From: Nocardiopsis sp. ATB16-24
Lineage (GTDB): Bacteria; Actinomycetota; Actinomycetes; Streptosporangiales; Streptosporangiaceae
Assembly (NCBI RefSeq): GCF_030271535.1
Contig: NZ_JASCXJ010000028.1
Coordinates: 1-36,603, forward strand
Reading direction: 5' to 3'
DNA: 36,603 nt
The stretch's first letter is position 1. Every line of letters starts with the position of its first letter. A model generated the notes under the pieces. That model did no database searches. It was given only the letters and a program-made list of their open reading frames with translations, and was not told the DNA's origin. Shown in pieces: positions 6,099 to 14,195 of this stretch. Position numbers and translations under genes: made by a program.

Positions 6099-8035
6099 CC
6101 TCCGGGGTCGCCCTCCGGCGGGCCGCACGGTCGCTTCCGTGGGCGGTGGGGCTGGTCGCCGGGGTGCTGGCGCTCGGCCCGGCCCTGGGGCGCGGTTACG
6201 TGCTCCGCTACGACATGGTGTTCGTGCCGGACCTCGCGCTGGGAACGGTGCTGCGGGGCGCGGACGGATTTCCCCGTGCGATCCCCAGTGACGCCGTGGT
6301 GGCGGTCCTGTCCACGGTCCTGCCGGGGGACGTGGTGCAGTCACTGGCGTTGCTCGCCGTGTTCACCGTGGGCGGGGCCGGCGCCGCCCGCCTGATGTCG
6401 CGCGCGCTGCGTGAGGAGGGGTCGGTCCCGGGACTGCTCGCCTCGTCGGCCGCCGGGGTGGCCTATGTGTGGAACCCGTTCGTGGCCGAGCGCCTGTTGT
6501 TGGGGCAGTGGGCGGTGCTCCTGGGTTACGCGGGCCTGCCGTGGGTGGTGGGGGCCACCGCCCGATTGGCCTCGGTCCGGCCGATGGAGGGGCTGGCGGG
6601 CCTGATACGCGCGCTGGTCCCGGCCGCCGTGGGCGGCTTCTCCTCGGTGGTGCTGACCGCCCTGACGGCGGGGCCCGTCGCCCTGTGGCGCTTCCGCCAT
6701 CGAAGCCGTCCCACACCCACGGTGCGGGACGGCGCCCGCGCGGGGGCGAAGGAGCACGTTCCCGGAAGGCGCTGGTGGGTGCGGGCCGGACTGTTCGCCC
6801 TGGCCCTGACGGTGATCGCCCTGCCGTGGCTGCTGCCTTCCCTGGTCAGTGGCGCGCGCACCGACCCCGCCGGAGTGGAGGCCTTCGCCGCGCGCTCGGA
6901 CACCCCCTTCGGCGTGGCCGGTTCCCTGCTCCTCCTGGGGGGGATCTGGAACTCCGGCGCGGTGCCGGCGGGGTACGGCGAGCCGGTGACGGCCACGGTG
7001 CGCCTCCTCCTGTGCCTGACGGCGTTGGCGGGCTGGGCATGGTGGTCGTTTCGGGGACGCCCGGAGTTCGCTCCGGGCCTGTCGGTGGCCGCGGTGGCGG
7101 GCACCGCTCTGGCCCTGCTGGGGACCACCGCGGCGGGACGTGACCTGGTGGTCTGGCTGGTCTCCCTCTGGCCGGGCTTTGGGACCCTGCGCGACGGTCA
7201 ACTGTACGTGGCGCCGTTGGCCCTGGTGCAGGCACTGGGGGCCGGGGCCCTCGTGCTGTGGGTGGCCGGTCGTGGAGCGGCGCCCCCACGTGGCGTACGG
7301 GGGAGGGGACGGGCCGGGGGGACCACCGGGAGCGGTGCGCCATGGCGCGTGGGGATCGCCGTGTTCGTGACGCTGCTTCCGTTGGTGACCCTCCCCGGGC
7401 TGCTGTGGGGGGCGGCGGGGCGCCTGGCCCCGGTGCACTATCCCGAGGCGTGGTCGAGGGCCCAGGAGGCGGTGGCCGCCGACGACCGTCCCGGTGCGGT
7501 GCTGGTCCTGCCCTGGAGCGCCTACCGGGGGCTGGACTGGTCCGGACGTCCCGTGGTCGTCCTGGACCCGGCGACCAGACTCTTCGATCGGCGTACCCTG
7601 TGGAACGACGACCTGGTGGTCGGCACCTCCGACGGAGGGACGATGGTGGTGGCCGGTGAGGACACCCGTGCCCGGCGGGTCGGTCGCATGCTCGACCCCG
7701 ACCCCACGACCGGGCTTCCGGAGCGACTCGACCCCGGTGAACTGGGGGCGGCCGGAATCCGCCACGTCGTGGTCTCCGCTCCCGTCGATAACCGGTTCTG
7801 GTCAGGGGTGGAAGGTCTCGCCACCGTGGTGAAAGGACCGGACATGCTTCTTCTTCGCGTTCCGGATCAGCATGTGAAGGCCGATGAAGCCGCTGTTCCA
7901 GGGTTGGAAGTTACCGGCGGGTTAGTTACAGTTGGGGCAATCATCTGGTCTGTGGCTAGATCAGGTTCTAGTCTCGTTTTCCAGCGCTCCGGACCCAGCG
8001 CGGGATCGGGCGCGCGGAAGGAGATCTCCAAGTGA
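6095..8035 (+). CDS. polytopic GT-C-like membrane protein
   Basis: 646 aa with roughly 10-12 hydrophobic helices in the first 440 residues, then a soluble extracytoplasmic domain (about 455-600, e.g. GAVLVLPWSAYRGLDW) and a final short hydrophobic stretch. The first helix is followed by YVLRYDMVFVPD (about 35-46). An acidic residue in the first outer loop after TM1 is the pattern of GT-C glycosyltransferases using polyprenyl-phosphate sugars. WNPFVAERLLLGQWAVLLG (about 125-143) resembles loop motifs in that fold. I recognise no named family. Sugar and acceptor are unknown. The start codon overlaps the SGNH stop (ATGA), and its own stop overlaps the next start (GTGA), so it is the middle gene of a coupled set. 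An internal copy of the cluster operator lies near its 3' end. Confidence 0.75.
   Translation: MTSGVALRRAARSLPWAVGLVAGVLALGPALGRGYVLRYDMVFVPDLALGTVLRGADGFPRAIPSDAVVAVLSTVLPGDVVQSLALLAVFTVGGAGAARLMSRALREEGSVPGLLASSAAGVAYVWNPFVAERLLLGQWAVLLGYAGLPWVVGATARLASVRPMEGLAGLIRALVPAAVGGFSSVVLTALTAGPVALWRFRHRSRPTPTVRDGARAGAKEHVPGRRWWVRAGLFALALTVIALPWLLPSLVSGARTDPAGVEAFAARSDTPFGVAGSLLLLGGIWNSGAVPAGYGEPVTATVRLLLCLTALAGWAWWSFRGRPEFAPGLSVAAVAGTALALLGTTAAGRDLVVWLVSLWPGFGTLRDGQLYVAPLALVQALGAGALVLWVAGRGAAPPRGVRGRGRAGGTTGSGAPWRVGIAVFVTLLPLVTLPGLLWGAAGRLAPVHYPEAWSRAQEAVAADDRPGAVLVLPWSAYRGLDWSGRPVVVLDPATRLFDRRTLWNDDLVVGTSDGGTMVVAGEDTRARRVGRMLDPDPTTGLPERLDPGELGAAGIRHVVVSAPVDNRFWSGVEGLATVVKGPDMLLLRVPDQHVKADEAAVPGLEVTGGLVTVGAIIWSVARSGSSLVFQRSGPSAGSGARKEISK
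7957..7970. promoter_or_regulatory. inverted-repeat operator (site B), internal
   Basis: TAGATCAGGTTCTA, followed by GTCT. It shares GTTCTAGTCT with site A and AGAnCAGGTTCTA with the reverse complement of site C. The 8-mer CTGGTCTG also occurs beside both A and B. It lies 62 nt before the DUF2613 start, where TAGTCT (7969-7974) could be the -10 of an internal promoter for the downstream genes. Confidence 0.4.
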
Positions 8036-8172
8036 TCAAGGTAATCGCCGCCTGCGTGATCGGTGCGGCCCTGGCGGGGGGACTGACCTTCGTGGCCACC
8101 AGTCTCGCCACCGACACCACCGCCACCGCGGAACCGGTCAACGAAACCCTCTACAACTACGGCGACCGCTAG
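8032..8172 (+). CDS. DUF2613-type small membrane/secreted protein (46 aa)
   Basis: A GTG start at 8032, overlapping the previous stop (GTGA), is preceded by a strong AAGGAG (8018-8023). The peptide has one hydrophobic helix (IAACVIGAALAGGLTFVA) followed by a short polar tail ending PVNETLYNYGDR. The single N-terminal helix and the C-terminal YG(D/S/T)R-like end match the actinobacterial DUF2613 family. As I recall, its mycobacterial member Rv0236A is encoded immediately upstream of aftD. Finding it here in the operon that leads to an AftD-like gene supports both calls. Likely an accessory subunit or an anchored small partner of the arabinosyltransferase (inference). Confidence 0.75.
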   Translation: MIKVIAACVIGAALAGGLTFVATSLATDTTATAEPVNETLYNYGDR

Positions 8173-8205
8173 ATCGACCGTACGGCGGGAGGTTCGTGGG
8201 CGCCT

Positions 8206-8221
8206 CGCCCCCAGTGGGGCG
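8206..8221 (+). terminator. short GC hairpin after the microprotein gene
   Basis: CGCCCC-CAGT-GGGGCG, a perfect 6-bp stem 33 nt after the TAG. There is no T-run. It may attenuate transcription between the microprotein gene and the GT4 gene. Confidence 0.3.
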
Positions 8222-8406
8222 TCCCGCTTCCCGGGCCCGCGGCTCCAGGCACCGTCCCTGCCCGCGCCTCACCATCGACGTCCGGTCCACGGGTCCGTTC
8301 GGCGTGCGCTCCGCCCTTCCTCCGAAGAGGGCCTCGTACGTGTCCATGACGCGCGAAACGCGTCCCGGCACCCGGTTCGTCCGGACACCACGCGGAAGGA
8401 GAGCGT

Positions 8407-9765
8407 GTGGTCTTCCAGAAGGCCCACCGGCTCTGTCCGGAGACAGAGCCCGCAGTGGTCACCCCCGTTCCGGTCGGCGTTCCCCTCCCGACCGAGGCGG
8501 AGACCGACACGGACGTCCACGGTGCCCTGGAGGTCTCCACCGACCTCGGACCACGCCTGGACGGTGTCCGCCTGGTCATGGTCAACTGGCGTGACCCCTG
8601 GCAGTCCACCGCCGGGGGAGCGGAGGAGTACGCCTGGCGGATCAGCCGCCACCTGGCCGAACGCGGCGCCATCGTCACCTTCCTCACCAGCCGTGAGCCC
8701 CACCAGGCCCGCGTGGAGACCCGGGACGGCATCGTCATCCGCCGCATGGGAGGCAGGTTCACCGTCTACCCGCGGGTCATGGCGTGGTTGACCCTGTGGC
8801 GGCGCGAGTACCGGCTCGCCTTCGACTGCATGAACGGCATCCCCTTCCTGTGCCGCCTCGTGCTGCGCCGGAGCACCAAGGTGGTCAGCATCGTCCACCA
8901 CGTCCACGATCTACAGTTCAACGCCTACTTCCCACGACCGATCGCCTGGCTGGGTCGCTTCATCGAGTCGGCCGTCGCCTCGCGTGTGTACCGCCGCTGT
9001 ACCACCGTCACCGTCTCGGAGTCCTCCCGTCGGGCCATGCGTGAGAAGCTCGGTTGGCGCGCGCCCATCGAGATCATCCACAACGGCGGGCTCCCCGGAC
9101 CACAGAAGCCCTTGGACGACGCTCCCTCCTCCTCCGATCTGGGAAGCCCGGCGGTGGTGAGCCTGGGGCGCCTGGTGGTTCAAAAGCGCGTCTCCCAGGT
9201 GGTCGACCTCGCTCGTGAGCTCGGCGACGAGTACCCCGGTCTGAAGGTGCACATCATCGGCCGCGGACCCGAAGGCGCCCCCCTCGCCGAACAGATCGAG
9301 CGTGACGGCACGGGCGACCGTGTGGTCCTGCACGGTTTCCTGCCCGAGGAGGACAAGAACAGCGTCCTGGCCTCCTGCCACCTCCAGGTCACCGCCTCCG
9401 AGTTCGAGGGCTGGGGGCTGACCGTCATCGAGGCGGCACGCCTCGGTGTGCCCACCGTGGCCTACGATGTGGACGGGCTTCGCGATTCGGTTCGCGACGG
9501 TGAGACCGGATGGCTGGTGCGTGAGGGCGAGAACCTCGCCGACGTCGTCGATCGCGCGCTCAAGGAACTCTCCGACCCCCGCCGGGCCGAGGAGATTCGT
9601 CGCGCCTGCCACGCGTGGGCGTCCCGGTTCACCTGGGAGGCCAGCGGCGCGCGGATGGCCCGGCTCGTGGCCCGAGAACTCGGACTTCCCGGCGGCGCGG
9701 ACCCCGACCCCTCCCATCCCTCCGGTGCTCCGGACACGGCAGCAGGCAGGAAAGCGAAAAGTTGA
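8407..9765 (+). CDS. GT4-family glycosyltransferase
   Basis: 452-aa GT-B retaining glycosyltransferase using a nucleotide sugar on the cytoplasmic face. After a divergent 50-residue N-terminal tail, the acceptor domain begins RLVMVNWRDPWQSTAGGAEEYAW, with the Gly-rich loop GGAEEY at 70-75. The donor domain holds SLGRLVVQKRV, HGFLPEED and the E-x7-E motif (Glu334 and Glu342 in EFEGWGLTVIE), ending with GLRDSVRDGETGWLV. There are no membrane helices. The GTG at 8407 is supported by GGAAGGAG (8395-8402). Its TGA overlaps the TTG of the AftD-like gene, so the two are coupled and probably act in one pathway, with GT4 preparing a lipid- or glycan-linked precursor on the inside. Sugar specificity cannot be read from the sequence. 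Confidence 0.9.
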   Translation: MVFQKAHRLCPETEPAVVTPVPVGVPLPTEAETDTDVHGALEVSTDLGPRLDGVRLVMVNWRDPWQSTAGGAEEYAWRISRHLAERGAIVTFLTSREPHQARVETRDGIVIRRMGGRFTVYPRVMAWLTLWRREYRLAFDCMNGIPFLCRLVLRRSTKVVSIVHHVHDLQFNAYFPRPIAWLGRFIESAVASRVYRRCTTVTVSESSRRAMREKLGWRAPIEIIHNGGLPGPQKPLDDAPSSSDLGSPAVVSLGRLVVQKRVSQVVDLARELGDEYPGLKVHIIGRGPEGAPLAEQIERDGTGDRVVLHGFLPEEDKNSVLASCHLQVTASEFEGWGLTVIEAARLGVPTVAYDVDGLRDSVRDGETGWLVREGENLADVVDRALKELSDPRRAEEIRRACHAWASRFTWEASGARMARLVARELGLPGGADPDPSHPSGAPDTAAGRKAKS

Positions 9766-12700
9766 CTCGGACGGAATCCACCGCCAGGCGCGAACCGGAG
9801 GATTCCCGCACATCGCTCTTCTTCGGGCTGGACGAGAGGCTACAGGCGCGGCTGAAGGTCCTCGCGGTGTGCCTGCTCCTGGGGGCGCTGGCCGCGAGCA
9901 TCGATCCCGGAAGGATCGTCAGTGACACCAAGCTCGACCTGACGGCCGATCCTCTGGGGTTCATGGAGCGCGCCCTGCACCTGTGGGACGCGTCCTACTT
10001 CGGGCAGATCCAGAACCAGGCCTACGGGTACTTCTTCCCCAACGGGCCCTTCCACCTGCTGTTCGACCTGCTCGACATGCCCGACTGGCTGATCCAGCGC
10101 CTGTGGATGGCCGTCCTCCTCATCGCCGCCTTCACCGGTGTGTACAAGGTGGCCGGGGCGTTGGGGATCGGCACCGTCAACACCCGCATCCTGGCCGGGC
10201 TCGCCTACGCCCTGGCCCCGCGCGTGCTGACGCTCCTGTCGTACAACTCCGCCGAGCTGCAACCCATGCTGCTCATGCCCTGGATCCTGCTGCCGCTGAT
10301 CCTGGGCGCCCAACGGGGTCGTTCCCCGGCCCGCATGGCCCTGCTCTCGGGCGTGGCCTTCCTCCTGTGCGGCGGTACCAACGCCGCATCGGAGCTGGCC
10401 GTCCTGGTGGTACCCGGCCTGTACCTGCTCACCCGCGCCAACGGCCCCCGCAAGTGGCGACTCATCGCCTGGTGGGCGGTCGCGCTGATCCTGGCGTCCT
10501 TCTGGTACATCGTGCCGCTGTTCCTCATGTCGCGGTACGTGTTCTCGTTCATGCCCTTCACCGAGGACGCGGCCGTCACCACCGGGGTCACCTCGCTGCT
10601 CAACGCGCTGCGCGGAACCTCCAACTGGATGGGCTTCCTCCCCGACCAGGGCAACACCGCCCTGCCCTCGGGCGCGGAGCTGTCCACCACCCCATGGCTG
10701 ATCGCGGTCACCGCGATGGTCGCCGGTCTGGGCCTGGCCGGGCTCATCAACCGGCGCACCCCCGAAAGACCCTTCCTCATCGCCACCCTCCTCACGGGCA
10801 CGGCGATCATCGTCGCGGGCTTCACCGGCGACCTCACCGGTCCCTTCGCCGGCACGATGCGGGAGCTCTTCGACGGTGTCCTCTCCCCGTTCCGCAACGT
10901 GCACAAGTTCGACGCCCTCGTGCGCCTGCCCGTGGTCCTGGGTCTGGCGCACCTTCCGGTGGTGGTGGCCCGCGACCGCGCCGACCGTGCGGGCACGCCC
11001 GTGCCCGCACGAGTACGCCGCGCCGTGGCGGGCGGTACCGGAGCCCTGTTCCTGGTCACCCTCGTCCCCATCGGCACCGTCGGGATCGCCCCCGCGGGCG
11101 GCTTCGCCCAGATCCCCGACTACTGGTACGAGGCGGTCGACTGGCTGGAGGAGCGCTCCGACGAGCGGGGCATGACCATGGCCCTGCCCGGTTCGGCGCG
11201 GGGCGAGTACGAGTGGGGCCGACCCCTCGACGAACCCCTGCAACCCCTGCTGGACGGTGCCTGGACCAACCACCAGATCATCCCCTGGGGTTCGGCCGGG
11301 GTCTCCCGGCTCCTCCACGAGATCGACCAGCGCGTGTCCTCGGGTCGCGGATCGGCGGGGCTCGCCGACACCTTCGCCCGTATGGGGGTCACCCACCTCG
11401 TGGTGCGCAACGACCTCCAACGCGTCGCCAACAACGGGGGCTGGCCGGCCCGCGTCCACCAGACGTTGAAGGACTCACCGGGCATCACCGAGGCGGCCGA
11501 GTTCGGTCCGGTCATCGGCTCCCTCGACCACCAGTCCGCCTCCCAGTGGTTCGACCAGCCCTACCGAGCCCTGACGATCTACGAGGTGGAGGACGCCGCG
11601 CCCACGGTGGGCACCGTGCCCGCCGACGGGATGCTGAGGGTCACCGGCGGACCCGAGTCGCTGCTCCACCTGGCCGAGCAGGGGCTGGTCGACGACGACC
11701 GCCCGATCCTGCTCGGGGACGACCCCGGGACCGAACTGATCGACGCCGAGGACACGATCGTCACCGACACCGCGCGTCGCCGCGAGGTCGTCTACCCGGA
11801 CGTACGGCGCAACGTGTCGGCCACGCTCACCGAGGACGAGGAACTCGAACGCGAGGTCCCCGCCCCCGACGTCCTCGATCCGGCCTGGGAGGGGTACGTC
11901 GCCCACGCCGAGGACCTCGGGATCGCCTCGGTGCGCGCCTCCTCCTCCGAGGCCGGGGCGGGGGCGCGTGCCGTGGACCGTGACCCCGGGCACGCCCCGC
12001 ACGCCACACTCGACGACGATCTCGGCACCTCGTGGCGGTCCAGCGCCTTCACCGGTGCCCTGGGAGAGTGGATCGAGATCGAGTTCACCGAGCCGCAGGA
12101 CCTCACCGGGCTCAGCATCGCCTTCGAACAGCTGGCCGACGAGCCGCCGCCCTCCCGGGTCGCCCTCATCACCGACACCGGTGAGGTGGAGGTGCCCGTG
12201 GCCGAGACCGAGGACCCCCAGGAACTGGTGGCCCCGCCGGGGGAGACCACCACGCTGCGCGTGAGGGTGGAGGAGCTGGCCTGGGAACCGGAGTACCGTT
12301 TCGGCACCCGCGTGGGCATCTCCTCGATCTCCGTGCCCGGCCTGGAACCGGCCCGCACGCTGCGGGTGCCCGGACCCGCCGACACGGGGACCCTGCTGTT
12401 CACCGGTTCCACGGGGACCGCGCCCGGATGCATGGAGGGCTCCCACGTGTGGGTGTGCAACCCGCGCCTTCAGGTGCAGGGTGAGGACGCGCGCGGCCTG
12501 GACCGTACCTTCGAACTCTCCGCGGAGACCGCCTCCATGCCGCACGTCGTCTCGGGCGAGGTCGTGCTCACCGACCCGCGTGAGGCGGAGAACGCGGCCA
12601 ACCGGGCCGGCCCGTACCCGCACGTGACCGCGTCCTCGACCGCCGTCCGACATCCGGCGGCCATGGGCCGTGGCGCGTTGGACGACGACGAGAGCACCGT

Positions 12701-14195
12701 GTGGTATCCGGACCCGGAGGAGAAGAACCCCTGGCTCGACATCGCGTTGGAGGAGCCGACCACGATCGGCCACCTGGAGGTCGACTTCCCCCGTGCGGAC
12801 AGCGTGCTGCGGCCGATCCGGGTCACCGTGGAGGGTGGGGACACCGTCCGCGAGGGATGGCTGGACGGAAGCGGTCGGGTGGACTTCGCCGAGTTGACCG
12901 CGCGGTCGTTGAGGGTGACCTTCGAACGCCCCGAGGGGCAGGCCCTGGAGATCGGCACCATCACCCTGCCCGGGGTGGACCCGGTGGACCCGGTGCCCGA
13001 GGGCGAGGCCGTCACCACCTGCGGCCTCGGTCCCGTCCTGCGCGTCAACGGCCGCCGCGTGGAGACACGGATCAGTGAGGGGACCCTCGCCGACCAGCTC
13101 ACCGGCAAGCCGTTGCGCTACGAGAGCTGTACCGACCTGGACATGGTCGAGGGCGAGAACCGGATCGTGGTCGACCCCGGAAACCGCTACGAGGTGCGTT
13201 CGGCGCTGGTGCGGTCCGCCGACCCGTTGGCGGACCGCCCCGAGGTCACCATGTCGGCGGTGGAGACCCTGCGCACATGGGGCCCCGGCGAGCGCGGATT
13301 CGACGTCGACGTCGACGAGGACAGCCTGCTCGTGGTCAACGAGAACTTCAACGAGGGCTGGGAGGCCCGTCTGGAGGGAACGGACGGTCCTCTGGAGCCG
13401 ATCCGGCTGGAGGGCTGGAAGCAGGCCTGGGTGCTCCCGGCCGGCAGCGCGGGCACCGTGACCCTCGTCTACACGCCCGACGACACCTACCACAAGGCCC
13501 TGACCGTGGGCGCGGGCCTGGCCGTGCTACTGGTCGTGTCGGCGCTGTGGCCGAGGCGTCTGCCGCCCGGCGGCGGACGGACCCCGTCACCGACCGGGGC
13601 ACGCGCCCTGCCCGACGCCGAACCCGGATGGCCGAGCCGCCGGATGATCCTGCCCCTGGGCCTGGCCTACGGGGTGTGGGTGGCCGGTGCGGCCGGAGCG
13701 CTCCTGGTCGGCCTGATCCTGCTGGGCATGTGGTGGCTGGGCCGCCGCGCGCCCCAACGTCTGCGTCACGCCAAACCGGGGCGACCGTCCCTGGGCGGAC
13801 GGATGTTGCCGCACCTGGCCGGGCCGTGGCCGGTGGTCCTCTCGCTGTCACTGGCCGGCCTGGCCATGGCCGTGGGCACCTACTTGGCGCTGTACATGCC
13901 CTTCCACGACATCACGCAGGTGCTCGGGGGAGCGCTGCGCGGATGGGTCGCCCAGTCGCTGTGCCTGCCCGCTCTGGCCCGACTCGTCCTGGCGCTGGGA
14001 CAGCGGGGCGACGGTGAGCCCGCCGACGCCCACCCGGCCTCGGTCCGCGAGCGGGCCGGTGGCACGGACGGGGACATCGTGGTCGAGGGGGCCGGAGCCG
14101 CCTCCGACGGTGACGTGAAGGGCCGCTCCGGCGAGGAGAAGCCGCCCGAGGGCGACGACGTGCCGGAGAACGACCCCCAGGAGGCCCGCACATGA
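9762..14195 (+). CDS. aftD: AftD-like alpha-(1->3)-arabinofuranosyltransferase with discoidin-like modules
   Basis: 1477 aa from a TTG start (9762) overlapping the GT4 stop, with AGGAAAG upstream. The start is my choice because the open frame runs further left. The N-terminal third is a GT-C membrane domain (about 11 helices from residue 31). It has the signature SDTKLDLTADP (54-64) and QNQAYGYFFPNGPF (84-97), closely matching mycobacterial AftD/DUF3367 as I remember it. The central outer region contains two F5/8-type-C (discoidin)-like carbohydrate-binding modules. The first starts at about residue 748 (ATLDDDLGTSWRSS...WIEIEF), the second at about 974 (DDDESTVWYPDP...WLDIAL). Three more helices follow (about 1246-1262, 1296-1325, 1355-1380) and then an acidic cytoplasmic tail. 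In mycobacteria the enzyme adds alpha-1,3-arabinofuranose branches from decaprenyl-phospho-arabinose. Here the substrate is inferred only. Confidence 0.88.
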   Translation: MTRTESTARREPEDSRTSLFFGLDERLQARLKVLAVCLLLGALAASIDPGRIVSDTKLDLTADPLGFMERALHLWDASYFGQIQNQAYGYFFPNGPFHLLFDLLDMPDWLIQRLWMAVLLIAAFTGVYKVAGALGIGTVNTRILAGLAYALAPRVLTLLSYNSAELQPMLLMPWILLPLILGAQRGRSPARMALLSGVAFLLCGGTNAASELAVLVVPGLYLLTRANGPRKWRLIAWWAVALILASFWYIVPLFLMSRYVFSFMPFTEDAAVTTGVTSLLNALRGTSNWMGFLPDQGNTALPSGAELSTTPWLIAVTAMVAGLGLAGLINRRTPERPFLIATLLTGTAIIVAGFTGDLTGPFAGTMRELFDGVLSPFRNVHKFDALVRLPVVLGLAHLPVVVARDRADRAGTPVPARVRRAVAGGTGALFLVTLVPIGTVGIAPAGGFAQIPDYWYEAVDWLEERSDERGMTMALPGSARGEYEWGRPLDEPLQPLLDGAWTNHQIIPWGSAGVSRLLHEIDQRVSSGRGSAGLADTFARMGVTHLVVRNDLQRVANNGGWPARVHQTLKDSPGITEAAEFGPVIGSLDHQSASQWFDQPYRALTIYEVEDAAPTVGTVPADGMLRVTGGPESLLHLAEQGLVDDDRPILLGDDPGTELIDAEDTIVTDTARRREVVYPDVRRNVSATLTEDEELEREVPAPDVLDPAWEGYVAHAEDLGIASVRASSSEAGAGARAVDRDPGHAPHATLDDDLGTSWRSSAFTGALGEWIEIEFTEPQDLTGLSIAFEQLADEPPPSRVALITDTGEVEVPVAETEDPQELVAPPGETTTLRVRVEELAWEPEYRFGTRVGISSISVPGLEPARTLRVPGPADTGTLLFTGSTGTAPGCMEGSHVWVCNPRLQVQGEDARGLDRTFELSAETASMPHVVSGEVVLTDPREAENAANRAGPYPHVTASSTAVRHPAAMGRGALDDDESTVWYPDPEEKNPWLDIALEEPTTIGHLEVDFPRADSVLRPIRVTVEGGDTVREGWLDGSGRVDFAELTARSLRVTFERPEGQALEIGTITLPGVDPVDPVPEGEAVTTCGLGPVLRVNGRRVETRISEGTLADQLTGKPLRYESCTDLDMVEGENRIVVDPGNRYEVRSALVRSADPLADRPEVTMSAVETLRTWGPGERGFDVDVDEDSLLVVNENFNEGWEARLEGTDGPLEPIRLEGWKQAWVLPAGSAGTVTLVYTPDDTYHKALTVGAGLAVLLVVSALWPRRLPPGGGRTPSPTGARALPDAEPGWPSRRMILPLGLAYGVWVAGAAGALLVGLILLGMWWLGRRAPQRLRHAKPGRPSLGGRMLPHLAGPWPVVLSLSLAGLAMAVGTYLALYMPFHDITQVLGGALRGWVAQSLCLPALARLVLALGQRGDGEPADAHPASVRERAGGTDGDIVVEGAGAASDGDVKGRSGEEKPPEGDDVPENDPQEART

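Noticed and set aside
2814..6344. Very long open frame (over 1100 codons) on the minus strand
   Set aside because: Arg/Pro/Gly-rich with no domains. It overlaps the SGNH and transporter genes, which have recognisable domains and start sites, and is an effect of high GC.
9840..13493. Two long minus-strand open frames opposite the AftD-like gene
   Set aside because: His/Gln/Arg-rich shadow frames of a gene with clear domains.
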